A DNA stretch of 64,000 nucleotides. It comes from Procambarus clarkii. Taxonomy: Eukaryota; Arthropoda; Malacostraca; Decapoda; Cambaridae. The notes beneath the pieces were generated by a model. The model searched no databases. It had not been told where the DNA came from and worked only from the letters and a program-made list of their open reading frames with translations. Location: contig NC_091209.1 of the NCBI RefSeq assembly GCF_040958095.1, positions 11,296,895 through 11,360,894 of the forward strand. The letters run 5' to 3'. This document shows positions 1-14,234 of the stretch, piece after piece (position 1 is the stretch's first letter; every line of letters starts with the position of its first letter). The translations under genes and the position numbers were made by a program.

Positions 1-150
1 GTTTTTCCGTTGGCAGACTTAGATCCATCTTTGAAGACAGGAATGGAGTTGGAGTGTGAAGGAAAGCGTGCAAGGAAAAGATGTTTCAAAACTGTAGGAG
101 GGGCAGAAGCCTTTGCCATGTGGATCAAGGTTTTGCAAAACTTTGGAAGT
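1..150 (-). pseudogene. LINE fragment, start of RNase H-like domain
   Basis: The minus strand reads KTLIHMAKASAPPTVL, then HLFLARFPSHSNSIPVF and KDGSKSANGK. The motif VF-K-DGSKS.NG matches the first strand (VYTDGSKS) of the RNase H domain in many arthropod LINE ORF2 proteins. The first acidic residue context is altered (KDGS). The fragment runs off the left edge. Confidence 0.6.
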
Positions 151-1111
151 GGGACCCTCTATGTAGGCAAGGATGGAATGACATGAGGATTGGGTGAGGC
201 ATATAAATCAAAGCTATTATTTCTATACAGTATACTGAAAGCAACTTTCTTTGATGTCTTAAACACACAGACATTAACATTTCAATACTGTACTATACAA
301 GCAAACTGATGTTAGCACACATTTTATAAATTATCATACTTTCCCCATGATCTAAACTTTTATTAAAAATACTTAATTGTAATTTTAAATTGTTGGCGAG
401 TGAGAGAGGTGGAAATTGGATACTTAGCCTTTGAGTGCACCACTAATGCTCTGTGAGACCACACAATGGTTGATGAGGAATAATATGCTAATGTAAACTG
501 ATTATCCATTATAACACTGGTGCAATAAGTTAATTATATGTTTGGGGATATTAAATGCACACATATACACAAAGCTCATTATATTAACTGTACAGGGAAA
601 TGCTCATTGAGTTACATAAATACATAATACCTTACCTATGAAACAACCTGCAAATCATTTTTAAACAATGACATGAATGTTCAAGCACTTTATAATTATC
701 ATTGCAATGTCATCATGGTATCTTGCAAATCATAATATTCCTAGGAACATTCTGAAAATGCATTTGTTTGCAATTGGTTGCTTGATAAACGAATCCAAAT
801 TAGGATTCAAAAGTATAGAAAACTAATTGTCCAGTTGACAAAGATACAAGTAAATGTATCTTATTTTCTGTGAACAAGACTGCAATCTGATATATTTATG
901 GTATATGCCAAGATAAATCCAGCTGCCTGGCCAATTCAACTCATCATGTGCCAGCGAGAGATAGCTTTGTAAATTAACAAATCAAATTTACTCTTTAAGT
1001 ACTTTAGAAACTGTACTTGTGGTCGGTCTCGAGCCCATTGTTGATGTGACAATGTGCATTGAATTTTGTAACTAGTTCATCAAAATTGTAACTTGCTTAG
1101 CTAAATGAACT
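151..1111. other. AT-rich DNA without recognised feature
   Basis: No open frame, tandem array or recognised element was found. It lies beyond the GIPC stop and may be 3' UTR or intergenic. Confidence 0.5.
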
Positions 1112-1202
1112 GTGGGGTTCAGTCCCTGAGCCCATTATGTGCCTCTGTAACCCTTTCCACTACTGTCCACAGGATGGGTATGGGGTGCATAATAAATGAA
1201 CT
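1112..1202 (+). repeat. Interspersed repeat, GTTCAGTCCCTGAGCCCATT type
   Basis: The block from the 'ttcagtccctgagcc' motif to 'ggtgcataataaa' recurs at 11838-11940 with the same order of words (CCCATTATGTGCCTC, CCACAGGA, TGCATAATAAA). It is a dispersed retroposon-like fragment of unknown class. Confidence 0.6.
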
Positions 1203-1344
1203 AAATTCACTAACTCCTGAAGTATAAGTGTGGCATGATATATCTCCTTACAGGGCATAAATAATCATTCATGTTGAATGTTAAAACTTGTACTAAGAGA
1301 ATGAGCTTGTTAAATTGCATATACATACTGTTGACTCAATGTTG

Positions 1345-1570
1345 TGTGACTGCGCAATGGTTGGTGCAGTTGGTCCACAACCATGAGGTCCTGGGTTTGA
1401 TTCCCGTGACAGGACAGGAGGACAGACATGTTTGGGCACATTTCCTTTCACCTGATGTCTCTGTTAGCCGAGCAGTAAATAGGTACCAGGGGGAGGGTTA
1501 AGGAACTGTCGTAGGTTGCATTCTGGAAAAAGTTGTTACCCTAGGAAAACCTTCATATGCCTAACAGGTT
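1345..1570 (+). repeat. tRNA-headed SINE-like element
   Basis: A tRNA-like head with B-box-like GGGTTTGATTCCC is followed by a body with 'gcagtaaataggtacc' and 'gttgcattctgg'. The body words resemble those of the SINE at 9585 and the fragment at 57845. Diverged, ends uncertain. Confidence 0.6.
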
Positions 1571-2049
1571 TTCTATCTGTGACAATAGGAAATTTTCTGA
1601 AGAGAGTACCATACTTAAAACATCTCATTCACTTTCTCATATTTTTGCAATAACTAGGAACAAATTTTTTCTTACAGTATTTCCAAATATTGCATACAAA
1701 GTTTTCTATATTAAATAAAGACACATACAATAATAATACTTATTAAAATTTATAGTTTGTCAAAGTCATTTCAAAATTATGACAGACTTTTATTCAAAGT
1801 AGACAATTTATTTATTATACTCTGAGTTTGAAAAATACTAACTTTGATCTTGGGCACATGGGAAGCTCAAATGCAGTCCTTCGTATCTTCATTACACAGT
1901 ATAATATCAGCATTTCATTGATTAAAAATAAAATTATTGCAATGTCAATTTAAATCACAATGCTAATCTACACTTTAGATAAGAATAGGATGTTGTATTT
2001 TAAAATATTAATCTATTTATATAAATTATGATGTGTGTGGTAATGCTCA
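1571..2049. other. AT-rich DNA without recognised feature
   Basis: Only AT-rich, unstructured sequence seen. Confidence 0.4.
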
Positions 2050-2432
2050 TGTTGCAACCTGTTCTCGCACTTTCTTACTGCAATATTGACTTATTAAATA
2101 CGTGCATATATGACATACAGTGCTAAACATACTAGTTTACCTTGAAAAGCTTCATAGAAAACACCGACCTTACCTAACCTTCTTAGTATGTTAAGATAAG
2201 CATCTTATTGCTTCGTAATTACAATTATTACTTAACCTATACCTATAATAGGTTAAGTAATAATTGTAATTACGAAGCAATAAGATGCTTATCTTAACAT
2301 ACTAAGAAGGTTAGGTAAGGTCGGTGTTTTCTATGAAGCTTTTCAAGGTAAACTAGTATGTTTAGTATGCTACATATGCAAGTATTTAAAAAGTCAATAT
2401 TGACTGTACGAAAGTGCGAGAACGGGTTGCAT
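2050..2432. mobile_element. Fold-back (hairpin) element with ~185-bp arms
   Basis: The left arm from about 2050 to 2240 is repeated as its reverse complement from 2248 to about 2432, around a 7-base centre (2241-2247). The inner ~125 bp of each arm are nearly perfect; the outer parts carry small indels. Both ends carry GTTGCAACC/GGTTGCAT-like words. This is the structure of a fold-back MITE. No coding capacity and no clear target duplication. Confidence 0.85.
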
Positions 2433-3106
2433 ACATACATATAAATTTTGTTCACAACAAAAATCACCACCTAGAGAACAATCTCTAGAACATTATGTTA
2501 GATTTTGGGAAGACTCAAATTTGCTGTGAATATTTAATGAAGCTGCTATTGTTTGTGTGTTCTAATACATACAATATCATAACGTTCTATACTGTCCTGT
2601 AATCATAAGGCATGAGAGCATCAACTGACAACCACAAACAAGACATGCACAAATCTCACTCATGGCCATTTACCACTTTTTTTTAGGGAGATTAATTTGT
2701 GTACAGATACCAAGACAGATCTCTTACAAAATTCTATACAAAAAGTGGTGGTACACAAACTTGACGTACTGTTTTAAAGGCCATCATGGTGGACATTTTA
2801 CTATAATATGTGAAGGTTCAATGCGTTTCTTTCTTCTCGCACAAAACACAGAATGCACACAAGACACTTTCATACCATCTATGATAATAGTTATCTTGAA
2901 AATACTTCCACACTGAATTAACTTCCCAGAAGCCACAAGCAAATATCACCCACTCTCATACTTTTGGTCATATTTTTTTCTTTGTAAGATAACTTTGATA
3001 AAATAAGTTTTGATATCCTTAACAAAAAATGAACATGTGTTTTGTTTCCTTAAAACACATGGCATTTTCCTCACTGCATTATTTTCACGCTGCAAACAGT
3101 AAGTAT
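2433..3106. other. AT-rich DNA without recognised feature
   Basis: No conserved protein match was seen in short open frames such as 2662-2916. Part of it may be GIPC 3' flank. Confidence 0.4.
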
Positions 3107-3112
3107 TTTATT
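3107..3112 (-). other. Candidate polyadenylation signal for the GIPC gene
   Basis: AATAAA on the minus strand, about 175 nt past the stop codon. It is the nearest canonical hexamer seen. The flanking DNA is AT-rich and other hexamers occur farther down, so the true 3' end is unproven. Confidence 0.25.
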
Positions 3113-3287
3113 ACTAGAACGCTTTATCATAGGATTTTTGTTACCTAATATACAAATAAATATACTTTAGGGCTTATTATCAGTGCAGAACAAAAATAGG
3201 GAAATCACCTAATTTAAAATCCTCTTCTTGGTTGCTGTCAATTATTCTCTTTAACAACTGTCACAATTCATTATCGGTCATCACGAA

Positions 3288-3448
3288 CTACTTCTTCAGT
3301 CTACCAGCCTTGGCATCAGTAATTGCTCCCCAAAGCTCAAAAATAAAATCATCAGTGAATCCAAATGTTTCCAAGTCAGAATCATCCACAGCTTCGGCAA
3401 ATTCCATTGTGTTCTGCTTCTGCTGCCCCAGTTCCCAAATCTGAGCAG
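3288..3448 (-). CDS. GIPC: GIPC terminal coding exon: end of GH2 and stop (161 nt)
   Basis: Acceptor TTATTGCAG (3451-3449). It encodes [53 protein letters not shown] and TAG at 3290-3288. The FGF.D.F.F..WGAI.DAK.GR ending is the family's C-terminus, so the stop is the natural one. Opposite-strand open frames over this exon are shadows. Confidence 0.95.
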
Positions 3449-4918
3449 CTGCAATAAAAAAATTGATACTTTATGAATATTTGGTTACTAATTTTATAAT
3501 TAATCTTTATAAAGAAAAAAAGTGTATTTACAATATTTAGGTGAAACACACACTGCAAGATGCTTTAACCTTCACATTATACAAATACTGTATATACATT
3601 ATATAACAAATACATTATACAAATAAGCACAAAATACTCGGTTCAAACCAATATGGCTTCAGGCCACGTAAAATCACCAATGATGCTCTTATAACTGCTT
3701 AACCTAATATGTGCAGCTCGACAAAAATGACTACCCCCCCCCCCCCAAAGGTCAGTTTGTTAACCTACTTGATGGTTTTTGACACCGTTAACCACAATAA
3801 CCACCTTCTCAAGCTCCAACACTATGGAGTCAGAGGTCACTTCCTTCAGCACTTGCAATCTTACCTCGGTGACAGTCAGCAGTGTGTTTCAGTGAACGGT
3901 GCTACTTTTCCCACTCGACTAACATTGGTATTCTACAGGGTAGTACACTGGGTCCATTCCTCTTTCTCATATATATCAATTGTCTTCCAAATATCGCACA
4001 ACATTTGAAGTCAATTCTATTTGCTGATAATACAACCTTCCTTTTCCTTCATTTTCTCACATGCTAACCCACTTATTCTATATGGTGAATAGTGCACCTA
4101 GTCCATTTGTGGTTGACTGCTAACATACTTTCTCTTAACACTGACAAGACATTTTACATTTTATTTGGTAACAAGTCCAACAATCAAATTAATCTAAAAA
4201 ATTAATAATGCCAAAATTGCTAGTTGGGCATTATTATCATTCATAATATTTACAATGATGTTCACAATGTTAACATTGGAGTTCACACTGACAGCAAACT
4301 AAATTTCCATTAACATATGCAAAACATTATTGAAAAAGGTTTCTAAAAAACTAGGCACTCTCTCCGAAGTCAGATACTATGTTCCTCGCCCTGCCCTAGT
4401 TACTATTATTCACTCATTTATCCATATCTCACCTATGGTATCTGTGCCTGGGGATCCACCACCCTTAATTACCTCCGACCCCTAATTACTCAACAAAAAT
4501 CAGCAATCAGAACATTCGCAAATTCCAGTCCCAGACACCACTCTGCTCCCTTACTGAAATCTTTGAACATGTTCAATCTCAAGTCTCTGCACATACTCTC
4601 AAGTGTTCTCTGTATCTATAATACTCTGAACTGCAATGCCAGTCCTGACCTTAAGTGCTTCACAGAAGGCTGTAATAGATCTCACGGTCACCACTCTAGA
4701 AACAAATCTCTGATATTCCTAGATTAAGACTCGACCAAAGCAGAAATGCAATGCAAATCAAGGGTAAAAGCCTAACGTGTATGAAAACACACTGGCTTTC
4801 TGTTCCCCGACACAGTCAATTATTATTACTCTTATGTTCTCTGTACACCCATTCATGTGAATAAGGATTATTAATTATTATTATTTATACATTATTCACT
4901 TGTTAGAACATAATAATA

Positions 4919-4966
<48 letters not shown>

Positions 4967-7900
4967 ACACAGTGAGTAATCACACTAACGGGATGTATCA
5001 AAGAGAAAATTATTTTCTCTCAGTGTGTGGGAACACCCACTGCATAGGATCGAATCCTCATAATGGCTCCTACCTATTTTCTCAATAATAATAATAATAA
5101 TTAGATAATAGATAAAACGGCATAATAAGATAATACAATAATAAGATTAAGAATACGGTAATGCTTGATTAGTAGTTTTATACAAAATGTAATACAGCAT
5201 AATCAATATACAGTATTTACTGTACTTGTTTATAAATAAATACTATTGATATTATTATACTTACTGTACTATGAAGCTAAAATATTATTTGAGGTGTACA
5301 CCGAGATATCAAAGGTTTTGTAAGTTACAAGAAAGACACAAAGTACAGTACTGTACTTAAAACTAGTAATTGAGTTACCTGTATAGAGAGAATTTGCAGG
5401 AATTTTTACATTAATGTACAGTGGAACCTCAGTTGACGAAGGTCCTTACTTATGAATTTTTCGGTTTACGAGCTCAATTTCTTTGTAAAATTCGACTCGG
5501 TATACGAGCTTTGCCTCGCTTGGAGAGTTTGTCAATATGCGTATGGGCACCAGGAACCAAGTGCGTGGTTCCTGGTGGCACTGGCGAGGTGTGCTTCAGT
5601 TTATCAGTGTTTCCCGCCTAGTGATGAACGTGCTTGAATTCTTTGTGAAGAATTTAATTGTTTTTGTGCTTTTTTGGTTTCTGAATATAAAAATAATTAT
5701 TATATATCATGCCATGGGTTCCAAGAAAATCAGTGGTAAAGTTCAACCTAAGACAATAGTTGAGGAAGATGATAGAGGAAAAATAAGAGATCATTCATAA
5801 TCACAGTGAATGAATGTGATGTCTCACTACAGAAAAGCATTAAAACGTAGGGAAAAAACAAATGTCTTTAGACAGATTCTTAGTAAGACAAGCAAGCAGT
5901 GAGCCACAACCAGGTCCTAGTGGTATGCCTGCAAAACGTAGGAGGGAGAGTACCCCAGAAATATCATCACTGCTGTTATAATGGAAGGGGACTCCCCTTC
6001 CAAACACCTCTCCCCCTCTCCTCCGTCCTCATCGTCTTCCATACGCCAACAAGATTCCTCATTAAAGGCAATATATACTTGTACATACTGTAGTACAAAA
6101 TGTAAGTAGTAGTAGTACAGTATGTATAAAATGTATTTTCAAGTTAATAGTTTTGGTGGATGTGAAACGGATTAATTTAATTTACATTATTTCTTACCGG
6201 AAAATTCGTTTCAGTTTACGAATTTTCGATTTACAAACTGTCTCTGGGAACGGATTAAATTTGAAAACGGAAGTACCACTGTACCAGTAATTATTATACA
6301 GTTAATATATAGCAGAGTAGACCTTTAAAATACGGAACACATTGAAGAGATTAACACAGATCACTTTTAAAAAATCTAATGTAATGCTTACTGGAGGCAA
6401 CAGTCTCAAGCTCAACAAGCCACAATGTAAGATGGATAACAGATGATGATTTTTCACCAACAGTTTTAAACCCATGGCACTGCCTACCCTCCAAAGCTGT
6501 AAATGCCAAGATTCTACTGGCCACTAGAGATTGTGGCCCTTGTACTGGCTACTAGAGAATGGCCCTCAGGTAGATTTACCGAGAGTGGGATGAACCACTA
6601 TTGAGCAAATTATGGGTTTGCTTCACTTTTGAGTAAGTATAGATGAGCAATTCTTTACTTCATTAGAACGGAAGTTCCATACAGTATTTTAGCATTCTAT
6701 ATAAGGCCACTATTTGCACGTCATGTAAACATGGAATTAGTCAGACTAGAGTTCTGTCAAAGATATTTCTAGTGTAATAGCCTATGTTTTATTACATTAT
6801 CTAGGAATAGTTTCAAATCGGGCATAGTATTGAGGTCTAGGGCTTTACAAGTGTAAAGAGCACAAAAGACAGTATGTAGTGTATGTTCAGTATGTTTAGA
6901 AAATTGTGCTAAATTATACCTCCCTTCAATAGCCCAGTTGTTGGAGATGATAAAAATGGTACAATAGTGATAAAGGATCTTTGAGCAGGAGGATGGAAAG
7001 AGCAAACACTCTCTCCAAAGTGTTGATGCCTTTCATAATTTCTGATCTACCTAATGGGACGAGAAAGGATTTTGTTGGTGTTCATTTGGTGAACTACAAA
7101 TGGAGTTGTAGTGTCTGGCAGGTCACTGCTTCATATTTAGTTTATGCAGAATAGGTAGATACAGTAAATGCTTTATAAATACTATTCAAGATTAAATAAA
7201 TAGTGAATTTCAAACCATATAAAATAGTCTCACTTTACATACCTAGATCATTGTCATTGATGCCCATGAAATTTTCTAGCAGTGAATTAATCTTTTCAGT
7301 TGCGAATGTTGCCAAATCATCCGGCTGCAAAAATAATAGTTTTAAAATAAGGGCAAAACAAATATTTACATATTAAACTTACTGTAACAAATTTATACCA
7401 AAAACTTTTACTTGTAAAATTATTACGAATTAAGGATACTACAGCTTACCGCATCTTCCACTTCAGCTTGGCCATTAGCTTTGAAGCGTAGAGTTTGTTT
7501 GCCGCTGCCATAGCCCTTCTTACTACTGGAGCGTGGATCTGACCGTGGCCCAATATTAGCTATGTGCAGAAGAGTGTTACATTAGTGAAAACATATTATA
7601 AATACTGTACAGCATAAACGTAAAATTTGCTGCATAATAAAAATAGCTACCAAATTAATATGAATACTGTATCTTACTGCATGCTAAGTTAGTCTTCAGT
7701 CAATAAGGCACTTGCCTCATTTTTCAAAATTACAATGTCATTATCTAACATATGCAGTCAATAACATTTTCCTAATCATAATACATCTCACATTTATAGT
7801 AATTAGCATGAAGGCTGCACCATGATATGTCACTATTTTCACTAACAGCAGGGTGACAGTATTGTCCTTCAACCAGTCCTATCTTTATACAGCTCTTCAT

Positions 7901-10900
7901 TCTAACCACTGATTTGACTACTGTACATATTTTCTCTCGTTACCCATGGCATCAATGACCTAGAAGTTATAATGGCAGTTAATTTGCATCCTTACATTTC
8001 AGTAGACAGCATAAGTTCCAGCAGTGCTACATACAAGTGATTCTCTAAATCATTCTTTTAACACCTTTTAATTTTCACTTACACTAGTAGGATGCATGGC
8101 AAGCACTCTCTCTTGCCATGCTTTCGGTTGACTATGTTAACACACTCCTGATATCTGTTAAAAGTGGCAGACTCATATTGTGTGTCGAAGCTGCATCAGA
8201 GCACCACACAAGGAATAATATTTTGTGTCAATAAGAGGTATCACGTTTTTTCTTGCCAGAGGTAATTGCTGACCATTGTTTGATTTTCTTCCTAGCCTCA
8301 AGTAGGTTTGTACTCTTGGAGGTCAGTCTGATACATTGACTGGGAAGCCTACCTTATTTCCCTTTCTTCCTTTTAGTCACAAATGTTCTATTGTTTTACA
8401 AGTGCCTTCACCACTGCCTTCTTGTGAATAAGGCAGGTTTTGCAGCAGCTGTTGTGCAACAGGCCCTGTGGGTACAGTACGTTCTTTCTCCTGACAAGCA
8501 ACCAATCTGCCATCTGTGAGGTAGTAGTAGTTTTGCTAATCCACAATGCCCAAGTAGACAGTGGTGTACTTTGTTTTTCTTGTGCATTTGATGGAGAAGC
8601 ATTTTGTTTCTCTCATTTATACTGTGTATGCTCACATGTCGTCCTGCGAGATTCCTTCTTGACCCTCGTCTTCCAGGTTTTCTGTTGGTAAAAGTTCACA
8701 CATCTGTCAGTCCATCATCATCTGTCCTTCTGTACTTCATCACCTTTCCTCCACTGTTTTCCCCTACCCCTGTACCAAAGTGCCTTGAACTAGTGTGTAC
8801 TTTAGCTTTAGTTAGTTTGCTGGGTGGTGCAACTTGGTTGTTGTTGAGCTGTTCCACATGCCTATGATCTGCAGATAGACAGTACATTTCTGCCCTATTA
8901 CTTCTCTAGGAATTCCCAGTGTGTATTTTCATCCGTGTTCCTAGTGATCTTTCCTCCTGATGGTAACATCTGTGCATTTGAAGCTTAGCATCTTGCTTAG
9001 TACCGGAAGCAAATTTCTCAGATTCTGGCTCCACTACAGTAAAGGTAATTGTACATTACACTTTTCCATAATGAGTTTTTTTATGGTTATTCTTGTTTAT
9101 GGGAGCAACCAAGTGGTTATGGTCAGACATAAGGGTTCAAGTATAGACCAAAAGCTCCTTGTTGTATGGTCTTGGCCTTGGGAGAGTCGGACGTACCCTA
9201 AGGAAGCAACTGAATGGGTTACTCAAACAGGAGCTTTTCAATACAGTATATTCATAGCTTAATTTTGTATTGTTTCTTGCATCATGGTATATACAGTATA
9301 TCAAGGTATATGTTTTAGTAAGAGCAGAAAGTAAAACATTTGGAAAATATCAAAATTTTAACCATGCTATATATATATATTTACCTTCACTTTACACAAG
9401 GTTTTCCATGAACACATCCATCACACAGATCAGGAACCCACAGTTCCTGTTCTGTGTGACTTACGTTGTGATTCACTGATATGAATCAGTGAATTTAAGA
9501 AGGTTGAAAACACAATATAATAATAATGTTTATGCAAAATAATGTGTGCACAAGGAATATAAGAGTATGTAATGTACAATTTAAAGGTCCCGGTAACACA
9601 GTTGGGTTCGTTCTTGACTCGCAATCAAGAATTCCGGGTCTGAATCCCGTGCGGGATAGAAATGGTTGGGCGCATTTCCTATCGGTAAGTACCCAGGAGT
9701 TAGTCAGCTTGTTGTGGGGTTGCATCCTAGGTGGGGTCAGTAATTCGATCTTGGGGGGGAACTCGATATAAGCCTAACGTGTATGAATACAGTCTATCGT
9801 CCTGTCCCCTAACACAATGAATTATTATTATTATAAAATTGTGGGGACAGGAGTTACACATGCTAATGAAGCCACTATTACGTAAAGTGTTTCGGCAAAA
9901 CTTAAAATAATATAGAACAAAATTTAACTTAAGGTGTGAGGAAGGGTAAAACAATATTAATTTAAAAAAGACGTAAGCTAAGAAAATGAGAACATTCACG
10001 GAAAATGAATGAATACAAAAAAGGTGATACTTAAGGATGACAGGCATAGACTATTTCACTATGGAGTCAGTAGTTCTAGCAACAGTACAGTAGTTTATTT
10101 ACATTAAAATCAGAATGGAAATACAAGGTGTAATTTAGAAAAGAAACTGGATGCTCTCACAACATTTTCTTGGAACATAACTGAATATAGGGTAATATAG
10201 TATGATTAAAGTGTAATGGGACAACACTTGTAAATAAAATAGTAACGATTCTTCGCGGCAGGGGATCGTATTCCAGGGACCGTAGGATTAAGGACTTGCC
10301 CGAAACGCTACGCGTACTAGTGGCTGTACAAGAATGTAACAACTCTTGTATATATCTCAAAAAAAAAACAAGGATCATAAAGCACATGAGTAAAAACTTT
10401 ATGAAATTTAAATTATATAATCCTCAATGATCTGCCCTACTTCTTAGATTCTGTCAGTAGTAAGACAATAAAAATCCTTTCATCAATATTAAACTTTATC
10501 GAAAGGCTAAATTAAGCACACAAGTAAAAGTTCTTACCAAAGCCAGCCTTAAGAGGTTCAACTAAACGCATGACAAAAGTGGTACCCCGAGGAATTTCTT
10601 TCAGCATCTTGGCAACTTCATAGTGGCGGTGACCCACCAACTTTTTCCCATCAATCTTCTCTATGTGGTCACCAATCTGTGGAGATGGCAGAACACTAGA
10701 TATTATATCAGCATGTATCAGACAAATAATAGCATTACAGAATATATAATACTTACTGTACTGTAATTGTAAATTAGTAAGAGGTAGATGTTGAGAGTAA
10801 CAATTGATGATAGAAGTCAGTGGTCAGGGCATTTGGTATAAAATGATAAAAGTAGCCTACAAGTTACATATGCCATTGAAACTGTTCAAAAAATCCCCTG

Positions 10901-13900
10901 ATGGCCGTCTGTAGTGTCCGTGGAAGGAAAAAATGCAGGTGCAGGACGAAGATTTGCAAGGTATTGTATTTGTAAAGTTGAACAGCCATTTTCTTGTCCT
11001 TATGTATAAAGGTATGTTTGATTATTTGTTGAATGGTTGCAATTTTTCCCACGTTTGTTTTAATTTGTAGTGCTGCTTCCAACAATTAACGTACTGTCCG
11101 TACCAAGGCAATGCATTCACCTAGTTGTGCTTGCGGGGCTTGAGCTCTGCTCTTTTGGCCTGCCTCTCAACTGTCCATCAATCTACTGTTACTAACTACT
11201 AATTTTCTCCCCCCCTCCCTAAGGAAGCAGCCTATAACAGCTGTCGAACTCCCAGGTACCTATTTACTACTAGGTAACAGGGGCATCAGGGTGAAAAACT
11301 GCCCATTTTTGTTTCTCGCCGGCGTCGGGAATCGAACCCAGGACACAGGATTGTGTGTCCAGCATGCTGTCCACACAGCCACTGGCGTCCCCATCACACC
11401 AAGGCAATGTTCGCTTTCAATCAGTCAAGACTATTTTCAACACCGTAAACCTAATGCTTGCTGTGTCCCACATGCAGTGCCTTGCATTTAATTAAAGCTA
11501 CTAAATATTATTTTATCAGTCTTGACCATTTGTGAAGCTTTTGTAGGGCATTTTGCATCAATGTAATGTCCTCTTCCCTTTTATCCTATGAATAAATCTT
11601 TGCATTACTAAATCCGATGTAGATAAAATATTGTTGCCAAAACCATGGATGTAATACTAGATTTAATGCCATTGAAGTAGATTATAATCAAGGTTGTCCC
11701 CAAATTTATCTTTTGGCACTCTGCTTAATAAAACTATTTTTACTAGTAAATTATATATATACTAGTAGATTAATAGTAGTACACTATTTTCATTAAGTTT
11801 TTGTTTCTTGTCTAGTCAAATGAATTTTTGGTGTTCAGTTCCTGTGCCCATTATGTACCTCTTAACTTTTTCCACCACCATCCACAGGAGGGGTATGGAT
11901 ATTCATTTATTATGCATCCACCTACAGGATGCATAATAAATAACGCAGGAAGAGCGTGAGTGACGCTCCCATCAATAACGCAGGAAGAGCGTGAGTGACG
12001 CTCCCGTCAATAACGCAGGAAGAGCGTGAGTGACGCTCCCGTCAATAACGCAGGAAGAGCGTGAGTGACGCTCCCATCAATAACGCAGGAAGAGCGTGAG
12101 TGACGCTCCCGTCAATAACGCAGGAAGAGCGTGAGTGACGCTCCCGTCAATAACGCAGGAAGAGCGTGAGTGACGCTCCCATCAATAACGCAGGAAGAGC
12201 GTGAGTGACGCTCCCATCAATAACGCAGGAAGAGCGTGAGTGACGCTCCCGTCAATAACGCAGGAAGAGCGTGAGTGACGCTCCCGTCAATAACGCAGGA
12301 AGAGCGTGAGTGACGCTCCCGTCAATAACGCAGGAAGAGCGTGAGTGACGCTCCCGTCAATAACGCAGGAAGAGCGTGAGTGACGCTCCCGTCAATAACG
12401 CAGGAAGAGCGTGAGTGACGCTCCCGTCAATAACGCAGGAAGAGCGTGAGTGACGCTCCCGTCAATAACGCAGGAAGAGCGTGAGTGACGCTCCCGTCAA
12501 TAACACAGGAAGAGCGTGAGTGACGCTCCCGTCAATAACACAGGAAGAGCGTGAGTGACGCTCCCGTCAATAACACAGGAAGAGCGCTGACTTTAACTAG
12601 ACAAACTATGTTATCTTGAGGTTATCTTGAGATGATTTTGGGGCTTTAGTGTCCCTGCGGCCCGGTCCTCGACCAGGCCTCCACCCCCAGGAAGCAGCCC
12701 GTGACAGCTGACTAACACCCAGGTACCTATTTTACTGCTAGGTAACAGGGGCATAGGGTGAAAGAAACTTTGCCCATGTTTCTCGCTGGTGCCTGGGATC
12801 GAACCCAGGACCACAGGATCACAAGTCCAGCGTGCTGTCCGCTCGGCCGACCGGCTCCCTCCATGTCTCTCTCAATTAAACCGAAAGTGTCCTTCTCTGC
12901 TCTTCTCTTGGGGGGGTGGAGATGGGGGGTGGAAGAGGGGGGGAAGGGAGGTAGAGGGTGAGGTACACCCTGAGGGTGTCACCTTGGGGGCGGTAGAGGC
13001 CAGCAAAACACTCGCCTAACACGAGCACTCCATGCAGAACCACACCGGCGAGCGAGTCAAGCAGCGAGGCACTTTCTTTTCAAGAGTGTTGGCAGGAGGG
13101 TGACCACGACGACATATGGCGGGAACTCTCGGCGACTCGCACACTTTCTCCGCACACACCTGCACAAACGGAAGGATATGCTGCTTCACACTTTCTTGCC
13201 TCCCAAGGGGTTCTACTCCCTGCTCCTGACCTTTGTCGATGACGCACACACAATCCAGTCATCATCCTCATATACAAATACAAATATTTATTAAGGTAAA
13301 GTACATACATACAATGTGAAATACAAGAGTTGATGGATTTATAGATAGAGCTAGTACATACAATGCCTAAAGCCACTATTATTGTATTATATTAATACAG
13401 TACACGCCATCACAACTCGCATCTTCCCCTTGTGACAAACTAAGGTTTAAGTTAGATGTCAGTAATCGTGTTTACAAATATTAATATGAGAGTTAAGCGG
13501 GAGGATATTAAGATGAGAGTTAAGCGGGCGGCCGCCCACTGGCGCCGCCAAACTAAGAACGGATGGTGATATGGAGACTGACTGGGGACCGGTCACTGGG
13601 TCACGTTAATGGAGTACTTCAGTACCTTGCCTCGGTCTCCTCATCTCTTGGACTCTTACTAAAAATGGCAATCGTTCGCCACCACCATTCACGAAACCAT
13701 TCTAAACGAGAAGGGAGTTGGTTGATATTGCAGGAAGAAGTGGGTAAGGGAAAAGAGAATAGGGAAAAGGTGGAAGGGAGGCCAAGATCCAGCCACCCCC
13801 GGAATACCCCATCTAGTTCTATGTATAAACAACATATTTTAAAGAAAAAAACTAAAAACTTGCACGTCTCCCCGCTGCTCCCTACCGACCCTTCCCTCCC

Positions 13901-14174
13901 CCTCTACCAGCACCGCCCTCTCCTCCCATGGGGGACTACTGATTGTCTTGATTATCTCAATGACTTGAGTGGCGCCAGCGTCCCACCTCTCCCCTGACCT
14001 CCCCCCACGGTGCCCCATCTCCCAGGCACTTCCCTCCTCTCCTCCCTGGATCAGTTGAGCGCAAGTCCGCACCTCACCCCCACTACCAGGTCCTTGACCA
14101 CGCCTGAAGAATAAGTGCTACCCTTTCAGGCCACAGTACTTCAACCTCAGCCACATCAAAAGTGTGCTCTGGCA

Positions 14175-14234
<60 letters not shown>

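Noticed and set aside
1808..1815. Alternative AATAAA signals far downstream as the GIPC 3' end
   Set aside because: AT-rich DNA yields many hexamers; no way to choose without transcript data.
8408..8887. Several overlapping 60-90-codon frames on both strands
   Set aside because: Overlapping on opposite strands, no shared motif or splice support.
11941..12586. CRISPR array (regular 35-bp repeats), also considered for the 32-bp array at 32082
   Set aside because: Units abut directly with no unique spacers, and the context is an animal intron.
13563..13997. 144-codon plus-strand frame as a gene
   Set aside because: No recognisable domain, low-complexity ends, inside a GIPC intron; length fits chance in GC-richer DNA.
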